Below are positions 34,011 to 42,094 of a stretch of 64,000 nt of DNA, one piece after another (within the stretch, counting starts at the first letter, position 1; the number at the start of each line of letters is the position of its first letter). A program made the position numbers and the translations under genes. The notes under the pieces were generated by a model that did no database searches, was not told the origin of the DNA, and saw only the letters and a list, made by a program, of their open reading frames with translations. Source of the DNA: Nocardia huaxiensis (lineage in GTDB: Bacteria; Actinomycetota; Actinomycetes; Mycobacteriales; Mycobacteriaceae); NCBI RefSeq assembly GCF_013744875.1, contig NZ_CP059399.1:1798001-1862000 (forward strand). Reading direction: 5' to 3'.

Positions 34011-35549
34011 CCCGCCGCGGGTCGGCTCGCTGTTCGCCGGTTATCTCATCGAACGCGAATTGCACGGCGACCGAACAGGTTCGGTCTACATCGCCCGCCA
34101 TCCGAGACTGCCCCGGCTGGACGTGCTCGAGGTGCTGTCGGACGCACACAGCGCCGACCCCGGGTATCGCGCACGGTTCATTCGCGAAACCGAATCCACC
34201 GCTCGCCTCAACCATCCGAATATCCGCGCCGTCCACGATCGCGGGATCGAGGACGGACGGCTGTGGATCACCATGCAGTTCGTCGACGGCACCGATGCCG
34301 GACAGCTGTGCGCGCACGCACCGCTGCCGCTCGCCCGCGCCCTGCACATCGTGGACCAGGCCGCTCGTGGGCTCGACGAGGCCCACCGGGCGGGCATCGT
34401 GCACCGCGGATTGCGGCCGGGCGCCATCCTCGTCGAGGCCAGGACCGGTCGACCGGACCGAATCCTGGTCACGGACTTCGGTATCGGACGATCCATGGGC
34501 GATCGGTCCGATCCGGCCGGCCTCACTTCGGCGCCGACCGGCCTCGCCTGCACGGCCCCTGAGCAATTGGCGTCCGCGGAGGTGGACCACCGCGCCGATA
34601 TCTACGCGCTCGGCTGTGTCCTCTACCAATTGCTCACGGGCGCACCGCCGTTCCCGCGCCCGACCCCGGTCGCGGTTGTCAACGCACACCTGCACACGCC
34701 GCCGCCCCGGGCGACCACCGCCAATCCCGAACTCCCACCCGCCATCGACGCCGTGATCGCTCGAGCCATGGCGAAGAATCCGGAGGATCGATACCTCAGC
34801 TGCGGTGAGCTGGCGGCCGCCGCTACGGTCGCGCTCGGCGGTCTAGACGTGGATGGCCTTGTGCCACAAGATCTGCCGGACCTGTCGACATCGGCAACCC
34901 ACCCGGGCATTGCCCTGGCGGAGGATCGCGCACCCCGCAGGAGCCGACCTCGGCTGGGGGTCGTGCTCGGTGCCGGGGTCGTGATTGCCGTGCTGGCCGC
35001 GTCGGCCCTCATCGCGTTCGACGATGACGCACCCGGCACCGTGGCTCAGCCCGCCACTTCTCCCGCGGTCGCACCCACGACCGCGGGCAAATCGTGGGCA
35101 GCTACACCTACATCGTGCAAGCCTTTCCGGATCTGCTGCCCGCGACGCAGAACGACTCCGGCTATCAGGGACTGCGCTGCGCGGCCGTCGACGTGAAGGG
35201 AACACCCGCCGACCTGACCGCACCCGCGACCGGAGACAATCGACTGTCCTGCACCGGAAACCGGGATCCGCTGAACCTGCTCGTCGTGGCCTGCAATGCC
35301 GATCGCACGCCCCGGGATCCCTTCTCGATGTTCCCGAACACGACCGTCGCCGGTGACGACCTCTGGGAACGATCAGGCCGCAAGGGCCGGATCGTCTGGG
35401 GTGAACGACCCGGCCCCGCCGGAACCACCTTCGGTTCGATCGCGGTCGTATTCACCGGGGCCGAGCGCGAGTTCTGCCAATTCGTTGTCGAGGGTGCTGC
35501 TTCGGGTCAGGAACTCATGGACCGATGGTGGCGGGACGCGCCGATCTGA
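33997..35549 (+). pseudogene. Ser/Thr pseudokinase with a frameshift before its sensor domain
   Basis: A third paralogue. Its kinase domain has lost the catalytic residues: the Gly loop reads HGDRTG, the ATP lysine is Glu45 (DVLEVL), HRD is HRG (136-138), the following Lys is Arg140 and Asn is Ala143. DFG (160-162), APEQ and Glu64 of helix C remain. A transmembrane helix follows at about 323-345. One base is missing in the G-run 35096-35098. Restoring it gives TCG TGG GGC AGC, that is SWGSYTY, which matches WGKY and WGGY of the sisters and opens the intact 150-residue external domain to 35549 (DRWWRDAPI). As read, the kinase half would end at 35196. It may be a sequencing error, a slippage site or early decay. 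Confidence 0.8.
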
Positions 35550-35552
35550 ATC

Positions 35553-36251
35553 TCACTCCCCGTCGGGTACGGCGAAGGCATTCTCCAGGGGCGGGAACAC
35601 GGCGCGGGCGTCGTGACCCGCGAACCAGAGGCCGACCACGAAGGCCGACGTGGCCTCGAGGTAGCGCGCCTGGGCGAGGCCGCCCGCCCGAATCGGCTGC
35701 AGCTTCAGGTCTTCGGCCAGGGTCGCGACCCGGTCCACGGCGGCCGGGTCGTCGCCGCAGAGCGGGACCGCCAGGGGGCGGCCGTCGAAGTCGCGGTCTG
35801 CCGACTCCCACACTTCGGCCGCGCACAGATTGAAGGCCTTCACCACCTGGGAACCGGGGGCCATGGTGGAGATGCGTTCGGCGACAGCGGGTTCGGTGAG
35901 GGTGAAGCCGGTGCTGCCCGGCGCGAAGCTGTCGGGGGAGTAGGCGTTGGTGCAGTCGATGACCGTGCGGCCGGTGAGGTGCGCACCCAGCTCGCGCAGG
36001 ACTTCGGTGAGGGCGAGGACCGGAAGGGCGAGCAGCACAACCTCACCGAATGCCGCTGCCTCCGCGATGGAGACCGCCCGCACTTCCGCTCCTAGCGCAG
36101 CAGGTCGCCCGGCGGCTCCGGTGATGTGTGCGGCTGCGCCGGCCGCCTGCTCCGGATCGCGCGCCCCGATGGCGATGTCGTGGCCTGCTGCCGCCCAGCC
36201 GGTGCCGAGGGCGCGGGCCATACTCCCGGCTCCGATGATTCCGATTCGCAT
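35553..36251 (-). CDS. F420-dependent NADP reductase-like oxidoreductase
   Basis: A 232-residue Rossmann protein of the NADPH-F420 oxidoreductase (Fno)-like type. GIIGAGSMARALGTGWAAAG is the dinucleotide motif, and GARDPEQ after beta2 suits NADP. Later blocks are VVLLALPVLALTEVL, VIDCTNAYSPDS and VVKAFNLCAAEVW. Such enzymes reduce NADP or short substrates with F420; the exact reaction is open. The ATG at 36251 has AAGGAG upstream. It ends 3 bp from the pseudokinase stop and is divergent from an HxlR regulator that probably controls it. Confidence 0.8.
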   Translation of the reverse strand: MRIGIIGAGSMARALGTGWAAAGHDIAIGARDPEQAAGAAAHITGAAGRPAALGAEVRAVSIAEAAAFGEVVLLALPVLALTEVLRELGAHLTGRTVIDCTNAYSPDSFAPGSTGFTLTEPAVAERISTMAPGSQVVKAFNLCAAEVWESADRDFDGRPLAVPLCGDDPAAVDRVATLAEDLKLQPIRAGGLAQARYLEATSAFVVGLWFAGHDARAVFPPLENAFAVPDGE

Positions 36252-36340
36252 GATGAACTCCTTGGTCGCAGTGACGGATTCGACGCTAGGAATTCCGATG
36301 GGCACCTGCGGGTGCGTAATGGCGCTGGCAGGGTGGAGGG

Positions 36341-36724
36341 GTGACGGTTGAAGCGGGGCCGGTGGAGTTCGCGCCGTATGGGGAGTACGAGTCGGATTGT
36401 CCGGCGCGGCTGGCGGTGGATCTGTTCTCGAATTCGTGGCTGATGGTGATCGCGTACACGCTGCGGGACGGGCCCATGCGGCCGGTGGAGTTGCGGCGGA
36501 CCATCGGGGGGATCAGTCAGAAGATGTTGACGCAGACGCTGCGGCGGATGGAGCGGATGGGGTTGCTGGAACATCGCCGGTTCGCGGAGGCGCCGCCCCG
36601 GGTGGAATACGGACTGACCTCGGCGGGGCGGGATCTGCTGGTCCCGATCTTCGCGCTGGGGGAGTGGGCGGATCGGCACGGGGACAGCGTGCGGGCCGCG
36701 CTGTACGGGGAGCCGGAGGAGTGA
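36341..36724 (+). CDS. HxlR-family transcriptional regulator
   Basis: A 127-residue winged-helix regulator with the HxlR pattern: an N-terminal Cys in ESDCPARLAVDLF, RPVELRRTIGGISQKMLTQT as the recognition helix region, and RRMERMGLLEHRRF with the wing EAPPRVEYGLTSAG. Many relatives sense electrophiles or redox state through that N-terminal Cys. The GTG at 36341 is preceded by GGAGGGG. It is divergent, 89 bp away, from the F420-reductase-like gene, the usual arrangement of an HxlR protein with its target. Confidence 0.88.
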   Translation: MTVEAGPVEFAPYGEYESDCPARLAVDLFSNSWLMVIAYTLRDGPMRPVELRRTIGGISQKMLTQTLRRMERMGLLEHRRFAEAPPRVEYGLTSAGRDLLVPIFALGEWADRHGDSVRAALYGEPEE

Positions 36725-36856
36725 GGGGCAGCCGGCCGCGGTGGTTGCCGCGCAGAAGCTGGCGCGCTGCCGGTTTGTGGCCGAACAATGCGTAAACAGC
36801 GGGCCAACGGGCGGGGAAGCCGCTGTGACCTGCGCGAAACTTAATGCACCCGGGGT

Positions 36857-36883
36857 TTGACAGCGGGTCGGCGACCGTACGAT
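36857..36883 (+). promoter_or_regulatory. Promoter of senX3-regX3
   Basis: TTGACA at 36857-36862 and TACGAT at 36878-36883 (15-bp spacer) place transcription near 36890, directly before the GTG at 36891, so the message is probably leaderless. Confidence 0.5.
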
Positions 36884-36890
36884 TCAAAGT

Positions 36891-38141
36891 GTGAGCGTTC
36901 CACAGGCCGTGCTGTTGGCAGTCCTGGCGGCCGTCGTAGGACTGGCTGTCGGCGGATTGCTCATTCCGTATGTCAATGCCAGGCAGGAGCGGTTGCGGGC
37001 CGCCGCCGACTCCGGGCTGACCATGTCGCAGGTGCTCGATCTCATCGTGCTGGCCTCCGAGAGCGGCATCGCCGTGGTGGACCAGTACCGCGATGTCGTG
37101 CTGGTGAACCCGCGGGCCGAAGAGCTGGGCATCGTGCACGATCGGTTGCTGGACGAACGCGCGTGGGCGGCCGTCGAACAGGTGCTGGCCACCGGCGTCG
37201 ACGTCGAGTTCGAGCTGACCGCCAAGATCCCGCTGCCCGGCCGGGCGCGGCTGGCGGTTCGCGGGGTCGCCCGGCCGCTGTCGCAGGAGAACCCGAATTT
37301 CGTGGTGCTCTTCGCCGACGACGACTCCGAGCAGGCCCGCATGGAGGCCACCCGGCGCGACTTCGTGGCCAATGTCAGCCACGAACTCAAGACTCCGGTC
37401 GGCGCCATGAGCCTGTTGGCCGAGGCGTTGCTGGAATCCGCGGACGACCCGGATTCGGTGCGGCACTTCGGTGAGCGCCTGCACGGCGAAGCCCGCCGCA
37501 TGGGCAAGATGGTCACCGAGCTGATCGCGCTGTCGCGACTGCAGGGCGCGGAGAAGCTGCCCGAACTCGAGGCCGTCGACGTGGACAGCGTCGTCACCCA
37601 GGCCCTGGAGCGCTCCCGCAATGTGGCCGAGGCCGCCGGCATCACCGTCAGCACCGACTCCGCCAGCGGACTCGAGGTGCTCGGCGATCAGACCCTGCTG
37701 GTGACCGCGCTGTCGAACCTGGTCGAGAACGCCATCGCGTATTCGTCCAAGGGGTCGCATGTCTCGGTGAGCCGGTCGCTGCGCGGCGGGTACGTGAACA
37801 TCGCCGTCACCGACCGCGGCATCGGCATCGCCAAGGAAGACCAGGAACGCGTCTTCGAGAGATTCTTCCGGGCCGACAAGGCGCGCTCGCGCGCCACCGG
37901 CGGTACCGGGCTCGGGCTGGCTATCGTCAAGCACGTGGCCGCCAACCACAACGGTGAGATCACCCTGTGGAGCAAGATGGGCACCGGGTCCACGTTCACG
38001 CTGCGCATCCCGGCCCACCCCGCCGACCTCAACGGTGCGGCGGACAAGAGGCTTTCCGCCGGTACTGCGGCGGCGAAGAAGGAAACCGGCCCGCGCCCCC
38101 TCGGGCGGGCCAGAACCAATGGTGTGGAGGCAACCCGATGA
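36891..38141 (+). CDS. senX3: Two-component sensor histidine kinase
   Basis: A 416-residue SenX3. One N-terminal membrane segment ([20 protein letters not shown]) precedes a PAS-like domain (about 45-150), then the dimerisation domain with the phosphorylated His in [17 protein letters not shown]. The ATPase domain has N-box [16 protein letters not shown] and GTGLGLAIV. With RegX3 it controls the phosphate-starvation response in mycobacteria. It joins regX3 by an ATGA overlap; the intergenic repeats of M. tuberculosis are absent. A Lys-rich tail follows. Confidence 0.95.
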   Translation: MSVPQAVLLAVLAAVVGLAVGGLLIPYVNARQERLRAAADSGLTMSQVLDLIVLASESGIAVVDQYRDVVLVNPRAEELGIVHDRLLDERAWAAVEQVLATGVDVEFELTAKIPLPGRARLAVRGVARPLSQENPNFVVLFADDDSEQARMEATRRDFVANVSHELKTPVGAMSLLAEALLESADDPDSVRHFGERLHGEARRMGKMVTELIALSRLQGAEKLPELEAVDVDSVVTQALERSRNVAEAAGITVSTDSASGLEVLGDQTLLVTALSNLVENAIAYSSKGSHVSVSRSLRGGYVNIAVTDRGIGIAKEDQERVFERFFRADKARSRATGGTGLGLAIVKHVAANHNGEITLWSKMGTGSTFTLRIPAHPADLNGAADKRLSAGTAAAKKETGPRPLGRARTNGVEATR

Positions 38142-38827
38142 CGAGTGTGCTGATCGTCGAGGACGAGGAGTCGCTGGCCGATCCGCTCGCGTTCCTGCTG
38201 CGCAAGGAGGGGTTCGAGGTCACCGTGGTCGGTGACGGGCCTTCGGCGCTGGCGGAATTCGATCGCTCCGGCGCGGACATCGTGCTGCTCGACCTCATGC
38301 TGCCCGGCATGAGCGGCACCGACGTGTGCAAACAGCTGCGCGCCCGCGGCAGCGTCCCGGTCATCATGGTGACGGCGCGCGACAGCGAGATCGACAAGGT
38401 GGTCGGCCTGGAACTGGGCGCCGACGACTACGTCACCAAGCCGTACTCCTCGCGCGAGCTCATCGCGCGCATCCGCGCGGTGCTGCGCCGCGGCGCGGGC
38501 GACGAGCCCGACAGCAATGGCGAGACCAGCGTGCTGGAGGCCGGGCCCGTCCGCATGGATGTGGACCGGCACACGGTGCAGGTGAACGGCAAGGTGGTCA
38601 CGTTGCCGCTCAAGGAGTTCGACCTGCTCGAGTACCTGCTGCGCAACTCCGGTCGCGTGCTCACCCGCGGGCAGCTCATCGACCGCGTCTGGGGCGCCGA
38701 CTACGTGGGCGACACCAAGACCCTGGACGTGCACGTCAAGCGCCTGCGCTCCAAGATCGAAGCCGACCCGGCCAAGCCGGAGCACCTGGTGACGGTCCGC
38801 GGCCTGGGCTACAAGCTCGAGGCCTGA
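38138..38827 (+). CDS. regX3: Phosphate-responsive response regulator
   Basis: A 229-residue OmpR/PhoB-class regulator. The receiver domain has the acidic pair VEDEES, the phosphoacceptor Asp in [13 protein letters not shown], and Lys in [11 protein letters not shown]. The winged-helix DNA-binding domain has [19 protein letters not shown] and [14 protein letters not shown]. It is activated by SenX3 and binds PHO-box-like repeats in relatives. The start overlaps the senX3 stop by four bases, and a long hairpin ends the operon. Confidence 0.96.
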   Translation: MTSVLIVEDEESLADPLAFLLRKEGFEVTVVGDGPSALAEFDRSGADIVLLDLMLPGMSGTDVCKQLRARGSVPVIMVTARDSEIDKVVGLELGADDYVTKPYSSRELIARIRAVLRRGAGDEPDSNGETSVLEAGPVRMDVDRHTVQVNGKVVTLPLKEFDLLEYLLRNSGRVLTRGQLIDRVWGADYVGDTKTLDVHVKRLRSKIEADPAKPEHLVTVRGLGYKLEA

Positions 38828-38840
38828 GAAGCCGGAAATC

Positions 38841-38877
38841 GATCGAGCCCGCTGCGTCCGACGCAGCGGGCTCGATC
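38841..38877 (+). terminator. Hairpin ending senX3-regX3
   Basis: GATCGAGCCCGCTGCGT / ACGCAGCGGGCTCGATC make a perfect 17-bp stem with a CCG loop; no T-run follows. Confidence 0.6.
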
Positions 38878-38931
38878 GGTCTGGCCTGCCGAATTCACAA
38901 TGTGTGCAAGTGATTTCGTAGGGGAAGGGCG

Positions 38932-39282
38932 CTACGCGTTGGGGTCGGTCTCGCCGGTGTAGACCCACGCCTTGCCGAGGGCGGGCAGCTCGGTCTGGTT
39001 GAGCTTGATCCAGCCCAGGGAGTCGTTCTGCATGCAGTCGTAGTAGGCGACGTCCGCGCCGTTGCCGCGGCAGGCGATGGTGCGGCCGGTGCCGTAGGGG
39101 CTGACGATGATGAGCTTGCCCTGATCCTTGGCCTGCAGCACGTTCAGGTCGTTGTACGGCACGAACTGAGCGGTCACATCCGAGAACTTGGCCGGGTCGG
39201 CCGGGTCGGCGCCGGCCAGCGGAGCGAGAGCGAGAACGGCGCCGGCGGCCACGGCGGCGACCGCGAAGGTTTTCTTGATCAT
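38932..39282 (-). CDS. Small secreted protein with one Cys pair
   Basis: A 116-residue protein with a clear signal peptide (MIKKTFAVAAVAAGAVLALA, then PLAGADPADP, cleavage near ADP). The mature part of about 85 residues has two Cys in TIACRGNGADVAYYDCMQND, probably a disulfide, and ends TDPNA. I do not recognise the family. It is a single gene between regX3 and another secreted-protein gene, both on the minus strand. The ATG at 39282 starts the signal peptide; a longer frame adds 12 residues without benefit. Confidence 0.75.
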   Translation of the reverse strand: MIKKTFAVAAVAAGAVLALAPLAGADPADPAKFSDVTAQFVPYNDLNVLQAKDQGKLIIVSPYGTGRTIACRGNGADVAYYDCMQNDSLGWIKLNQTELPALGKAWVYTGETDPNA

Positions 39283-39483
39283 GGCCCGGGTTTCTAACAC
39301 GCTCCGGTGAACCCGCAATAGCGCAGGGGTGTCGGGCGTACTTCCGGTTACTCACCGGGCGAGGTCAGCGGCCGGGAAGTCACGCGAAACCGCCTTTTGC
39401 GCAGAATGATTCGAATACCGCATGACCGGATTCGAATTCACCTGCTGTACATCTCGATTCGCGTCACTGTCCCGGCCGCGGTC

Positions 39484-40056
39484 TCACCTGCTGCTACCGC
39501 TGAACAGTCCGCGCAGCAGACCGCTGCCGCTGCTGCTGCCGGACCCGCTGCCCGATCCGCTGCTGCCGGAACCGCCGGTGCTCGGGCTGGTGGTGGCCGG
39601 GGCGGTCGTCTCCGGCGTGGTGGTGGGCACGGTCGTCGGCGGTGTCGTGGTGGGCGGGGTGGTCGGGTTCGTGGTCGGCGGGTTCGAATCGTCGGTCACG
39701 GTCACCACGATCGACTTGGTGCTGTCGCCCTGCGCGGCGGTGAGGATGTGCTGCCCGGCGGAACGCGGCGTCCAGTCCAGGCTGGCGTGCCCGACCGGCC
39801 ACGGGACCTTGCCCACCGGCGTGAGGCTTTCCCCGTTGTCGCTCCAGTAGACGAGCAGCCCGACCGACGCGCCGCTGAGATCGGCGCTGAGCGTGTAGGT
39901 CTGGCCGACCTTGTAGTCGGCGGCGCCGGTGACGGTGACGGCGTCGACGGTCGCGCTCGCGGTCGGCGAGGTCGCGATCACGACGGCGGTCGCACCGGCG
40001 ACGGTCAGACCGGCGAGACCGGCCCCGATCCGGCGGCCGGACTTGGTGATGCGCAT
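39484..40056 (-). CDS. Secreted Ig-like protein with Pro/Thr and Gly/Ser tail
   Basis: A 190-residue protein. The signal peptide (residues 1-35: RRIGAGLAGLTVAGATAVVI, then ASA) is followed by one Ig-like domain (about 36-120) with VDAVTVTGAADYKVGQTYTL and DWTPRSAGQHILTAAQGD. A Pro/Thr-rich spacer of about 35 residues and a Gly/Ser stretch lead to LLRGLFSGSSR. The design suggests a cell-wall-spanning stalk with a head domain. No sortase motif is seen. Family and function are unknown. Confidence 0.75.
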   Translation of the reverse strand: MRITKSGRRIGAGLAGLTVAGATAVVIATSPTASATVDAVTVTGAADYKVGQTYTLSADLSGASVGLLVYWSDNGESLTPVGKVPWPVGHASLDWTPRSAGQHILTAAQGDSTKSIVVTVTDDSNPPTTNPTTPPTTTPPTTVPTTTPETTAPATTSPSTGGSGSSGSGSGSGSSSGSGLLRGLFSGSSR

Positions 40057-40171
40057 GGTTTTCCTGTACTCCTGCTATGACTTTCGGAGAGCCCCCGAGA
40101 AGTTGGTCAGTCGCACAGTAAGTGAGCAATAGTCTGAAATTATTGGTTTTCAGAAAGTTACCGGCGGGTCG

Positions 40172-41032
40172 CTAACTCTTCGCGGCCTTGGCCTCCGCGA
40201 TCGCCGTCGCCGGATGCACCGCCACGATGCCCAGGCCCGCCCGGCGCTTGCAGTGCCGCGCGAGTTCGTCGTAGGCCGGCTGCCCGATCAACTCGATCAA
40301 CTCCGGTGCGTACGCCTGCCAGACCGGCCGCGTTCCCACATGCGCGTCCGGCGAGCCGGTGCAGTACCAGTTCAGATCCAGACCGCCCGGACCCCAGCCG
40401 CGCCGGTCGTATTCGCCGATGGCCGTGCGCAGGATCTCCACCCCGTCCGGCCGGTCCACCCACTCCTGGGTCCGCCGGATCGGCAGCTGCCAGCACACTT
40501 CCGGCTTCACCGTCAGCGGCTCCAGACCCTTGCGCAGGGCCATGGTGTGCAGCGCACAGCCGATGCCGCCCTCGAACCCGGGCCGGTTCAGGAAGATGCA
40601 CGCCCCGTCCACGCGGCGGGTGCGCAGCGCGGGTTCGTCGTCGAGGTCGTCCTCTTCCAGGTACAGCTTCTTGCGGACCCGGCCCTGGTCGTCGGTGGCC
40701 TGGTCCATGAGGTGCCAGTCCTCGGCTGTGAGCATTTTCACAGCCTTGTGCAGCTTCTTGCCGTCCTCGGCGTCGGAGAGGAACGCGCCGTGCGAGCAGC
40801 AGCCGTCGTTCTCGCGGCCCTCGATGATGCCCTGGCACGCCGGGGTGCCGAAGACGCAGGTCCAGCGCGACAGCAGCCAGGTCATATCCGCCGCGATCAA
40901 ATGCTCGTCATTTGCTGGATCCACGAATTCGATCCATTCGCGGGGGAAGTCGAGGTCTACCTCGGGGGCCGGGTCGATCTTCGTCGCTGGTCGAAGCCCG
41001 GTCGGACCACTCGCCGATGCACCTGCCGTCAC
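40172..41032 (-). CDS. Cys-rich DUF3109-like protein (Rv0495c-like)
   Basis: A 286-residue cytosolic protein with many Cys in metal-binding spacing: [41 protein letters not shown] and [11 protein letters not shown]. This resembles the zinc/iron-chelating DUF3109 type. Function is unknown. It is conserved next to ppx in mycobacteria. GTG 41032 is the most upstream reasonable start without running into the divergent ppx gene; no ribosome site is visible. Transcription is divergent with a gap of only 66 bp. Confidence 0.82.
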   Translation of the reverse strand: MTAGASASGPTGLRPATKIDPAPEVDLDFPREWIEFVDPANDEHLIAADMTWLLSRWTCVFGTPACQGIIEGRENDGCCSHGAFLSDAEDGKKLHKAVKMLTAEDWHLMDQATDDQGRVRKKLYLEEDDLDDEPALRTRRVDGACIFLNRPGFEGGIGCALHTMALRKGLEPLTVKPEVCWQLPIRRTQEWVDRPDGVEILRTAIGEYDRRGWGPGGLDLNWYCTGSPDAHVGTRPVWQAYAPELIELIGQPAYDELARHCKRRAGLGIVAVHPATAIAEAKAAKS

Positions 41033-41098
41033 AACGCGGAACGCTAACAGCTCAGTCGCCTGGCCTGAAGTCTCGACGCACCCAGTACCTTGTTCTAT

Positions 41099-42094
41099 GT
41101 GCGGCTCGGTGTACTCGATGTGGGAAGCAATACCGTCCACCTGCTCGTGGTGGACGCGCATCGTGGTGGCCACCCGATGCCCATGAGCTCGACGAAGGCC
41201 GCGCTGCGCCTGTCGGAGAACATGGACGACCACGGCCGGATCACGCCCGCGGGCGAGACCAGACTGATCGCGACTGTGTCCGAATTCGCAAGTATCGCAA
41301 AGACATCCGGATGCGTGGAATTGATGGCCTTCGCCACCTCCGCGCTGCGCGAGGCCCGCAATTCCGAGCAGGTGCTGACGCGGGTGCGCGCGGAAACCGG
41401 GGTGAACCTGCAGGTGCTGTCCGGCACCGACGAGGCCGCCAGCACCTTTCTCGCGGTGCGCCGCTGGTACGGCTGGAGCGCGGGCCGCATTCTCAATCTG
41501 GATATCGGCGGCGGTTCGCTCGAGATGAGCAATGGCGCCGACGAGGTGCCGGATGTGGCGCTGTCGCTGCAACTGGGCGCGGGCCGGCTCACCCGGGACT
41601 GGCTCAAGCACGATCCGCCGGGCAAGCGCCGGGTGGCGGTGCTGCGCGACTGGCTCGACGCCGAGCTGGTGGTGCCGTCCAAGCAACTGCTGGAAGCGGG
41701 CAGACCGGACCTCGCGGTGGGCACCTCCAAAACCTTCCGGTCGCTTGCCCGATTGACCGGTGCGGCCCCCTCGGTTGCGGGCCCGCGAGTTCGGCGTACT
41801 CTCACCAGTTCCGGCCTGCGGCAGTTGATCGCGTTCATCTCGCGTATGACGGCCGCCGACCGTGCAGAATTGGAAGGCGTGAGTTCCGATCGGTCGCAGC
41901 AACTGGTGGCCGGCGCGCTCGTCGCGGAGGCGAGTATGCGGGCATTGTCCCTGGACACGCTCGAAATCTGTCCGTGGGCACTGCGGGAGGGATTGATCCT
42001 GCGAAAACTTGATACCGACCTGGACAGCGAACCGTTGGCGGGTCGTCCCGATGGGGACGGTCTGCCGGGACCGATCGAAACGGTGTCTCGATGA
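41099..42094 (+). CDS. Ppx/GppA-family exopolyphosphatase (Rv0496-like)
   Basis: A 331-residue Ppx/GppA phosphatase. The ASKHA-fold motifs are [31 protein letters not shown] and [13 protein letters not shown]. In M. tuberculosis the homologue Rv0496 is reported to hydrolyse short-chain polyphosphate. The C-terminal [13 protein letters not shown] is typical. GTG 41099 matches the family start VRLGVLD; the TTG nine bases upstream is an alternative. It overlaps the next gene by ATGA and leads a conserved operon through the TIM-barrel gene. Confidence 0.92.
   Translation: MRLGVLDVGSNTVHLLVVDAHRGGHPMPMSSTKAALRLSENMDDHGRITPAGETRLIATVSEFASIAKTSGCVELMAFATSALREARNSEQVLTRVRAETGVNLQVLSGTDEAASTFLAVRRWYGWSAGRILNLDIGGGSLEMSNGADEVPDVALSLQLGAGRLTRDWLKHDPPGKRRVAVLRDWLDAELVVPSKQLLEAGRPDLAVGTSKTFRSLARLTGAAPSVAGPRVRRTLTSSGLRQLIAFISRMTAADRAELEGVSSDRSQQLVAGALVAEASMRALSLDTLEICPWALREGLILRKLDTDLDSEPLAGRPDGDGLPGPIETVSR

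Noticed and set aside
35094..35549. Independent gene for a 151-residue Cys-rich protein
   Set aside because: It has no ribosome site or signal peptide, and restoring one G fuses it in frame to the kinase half exactly at the domain border of its sisters.
25125..36890. Prophage or integrative element
   Set aside because: No integrase, attachment repeats, tRNA or phage structural gene is visible; it is called only an accessory island.
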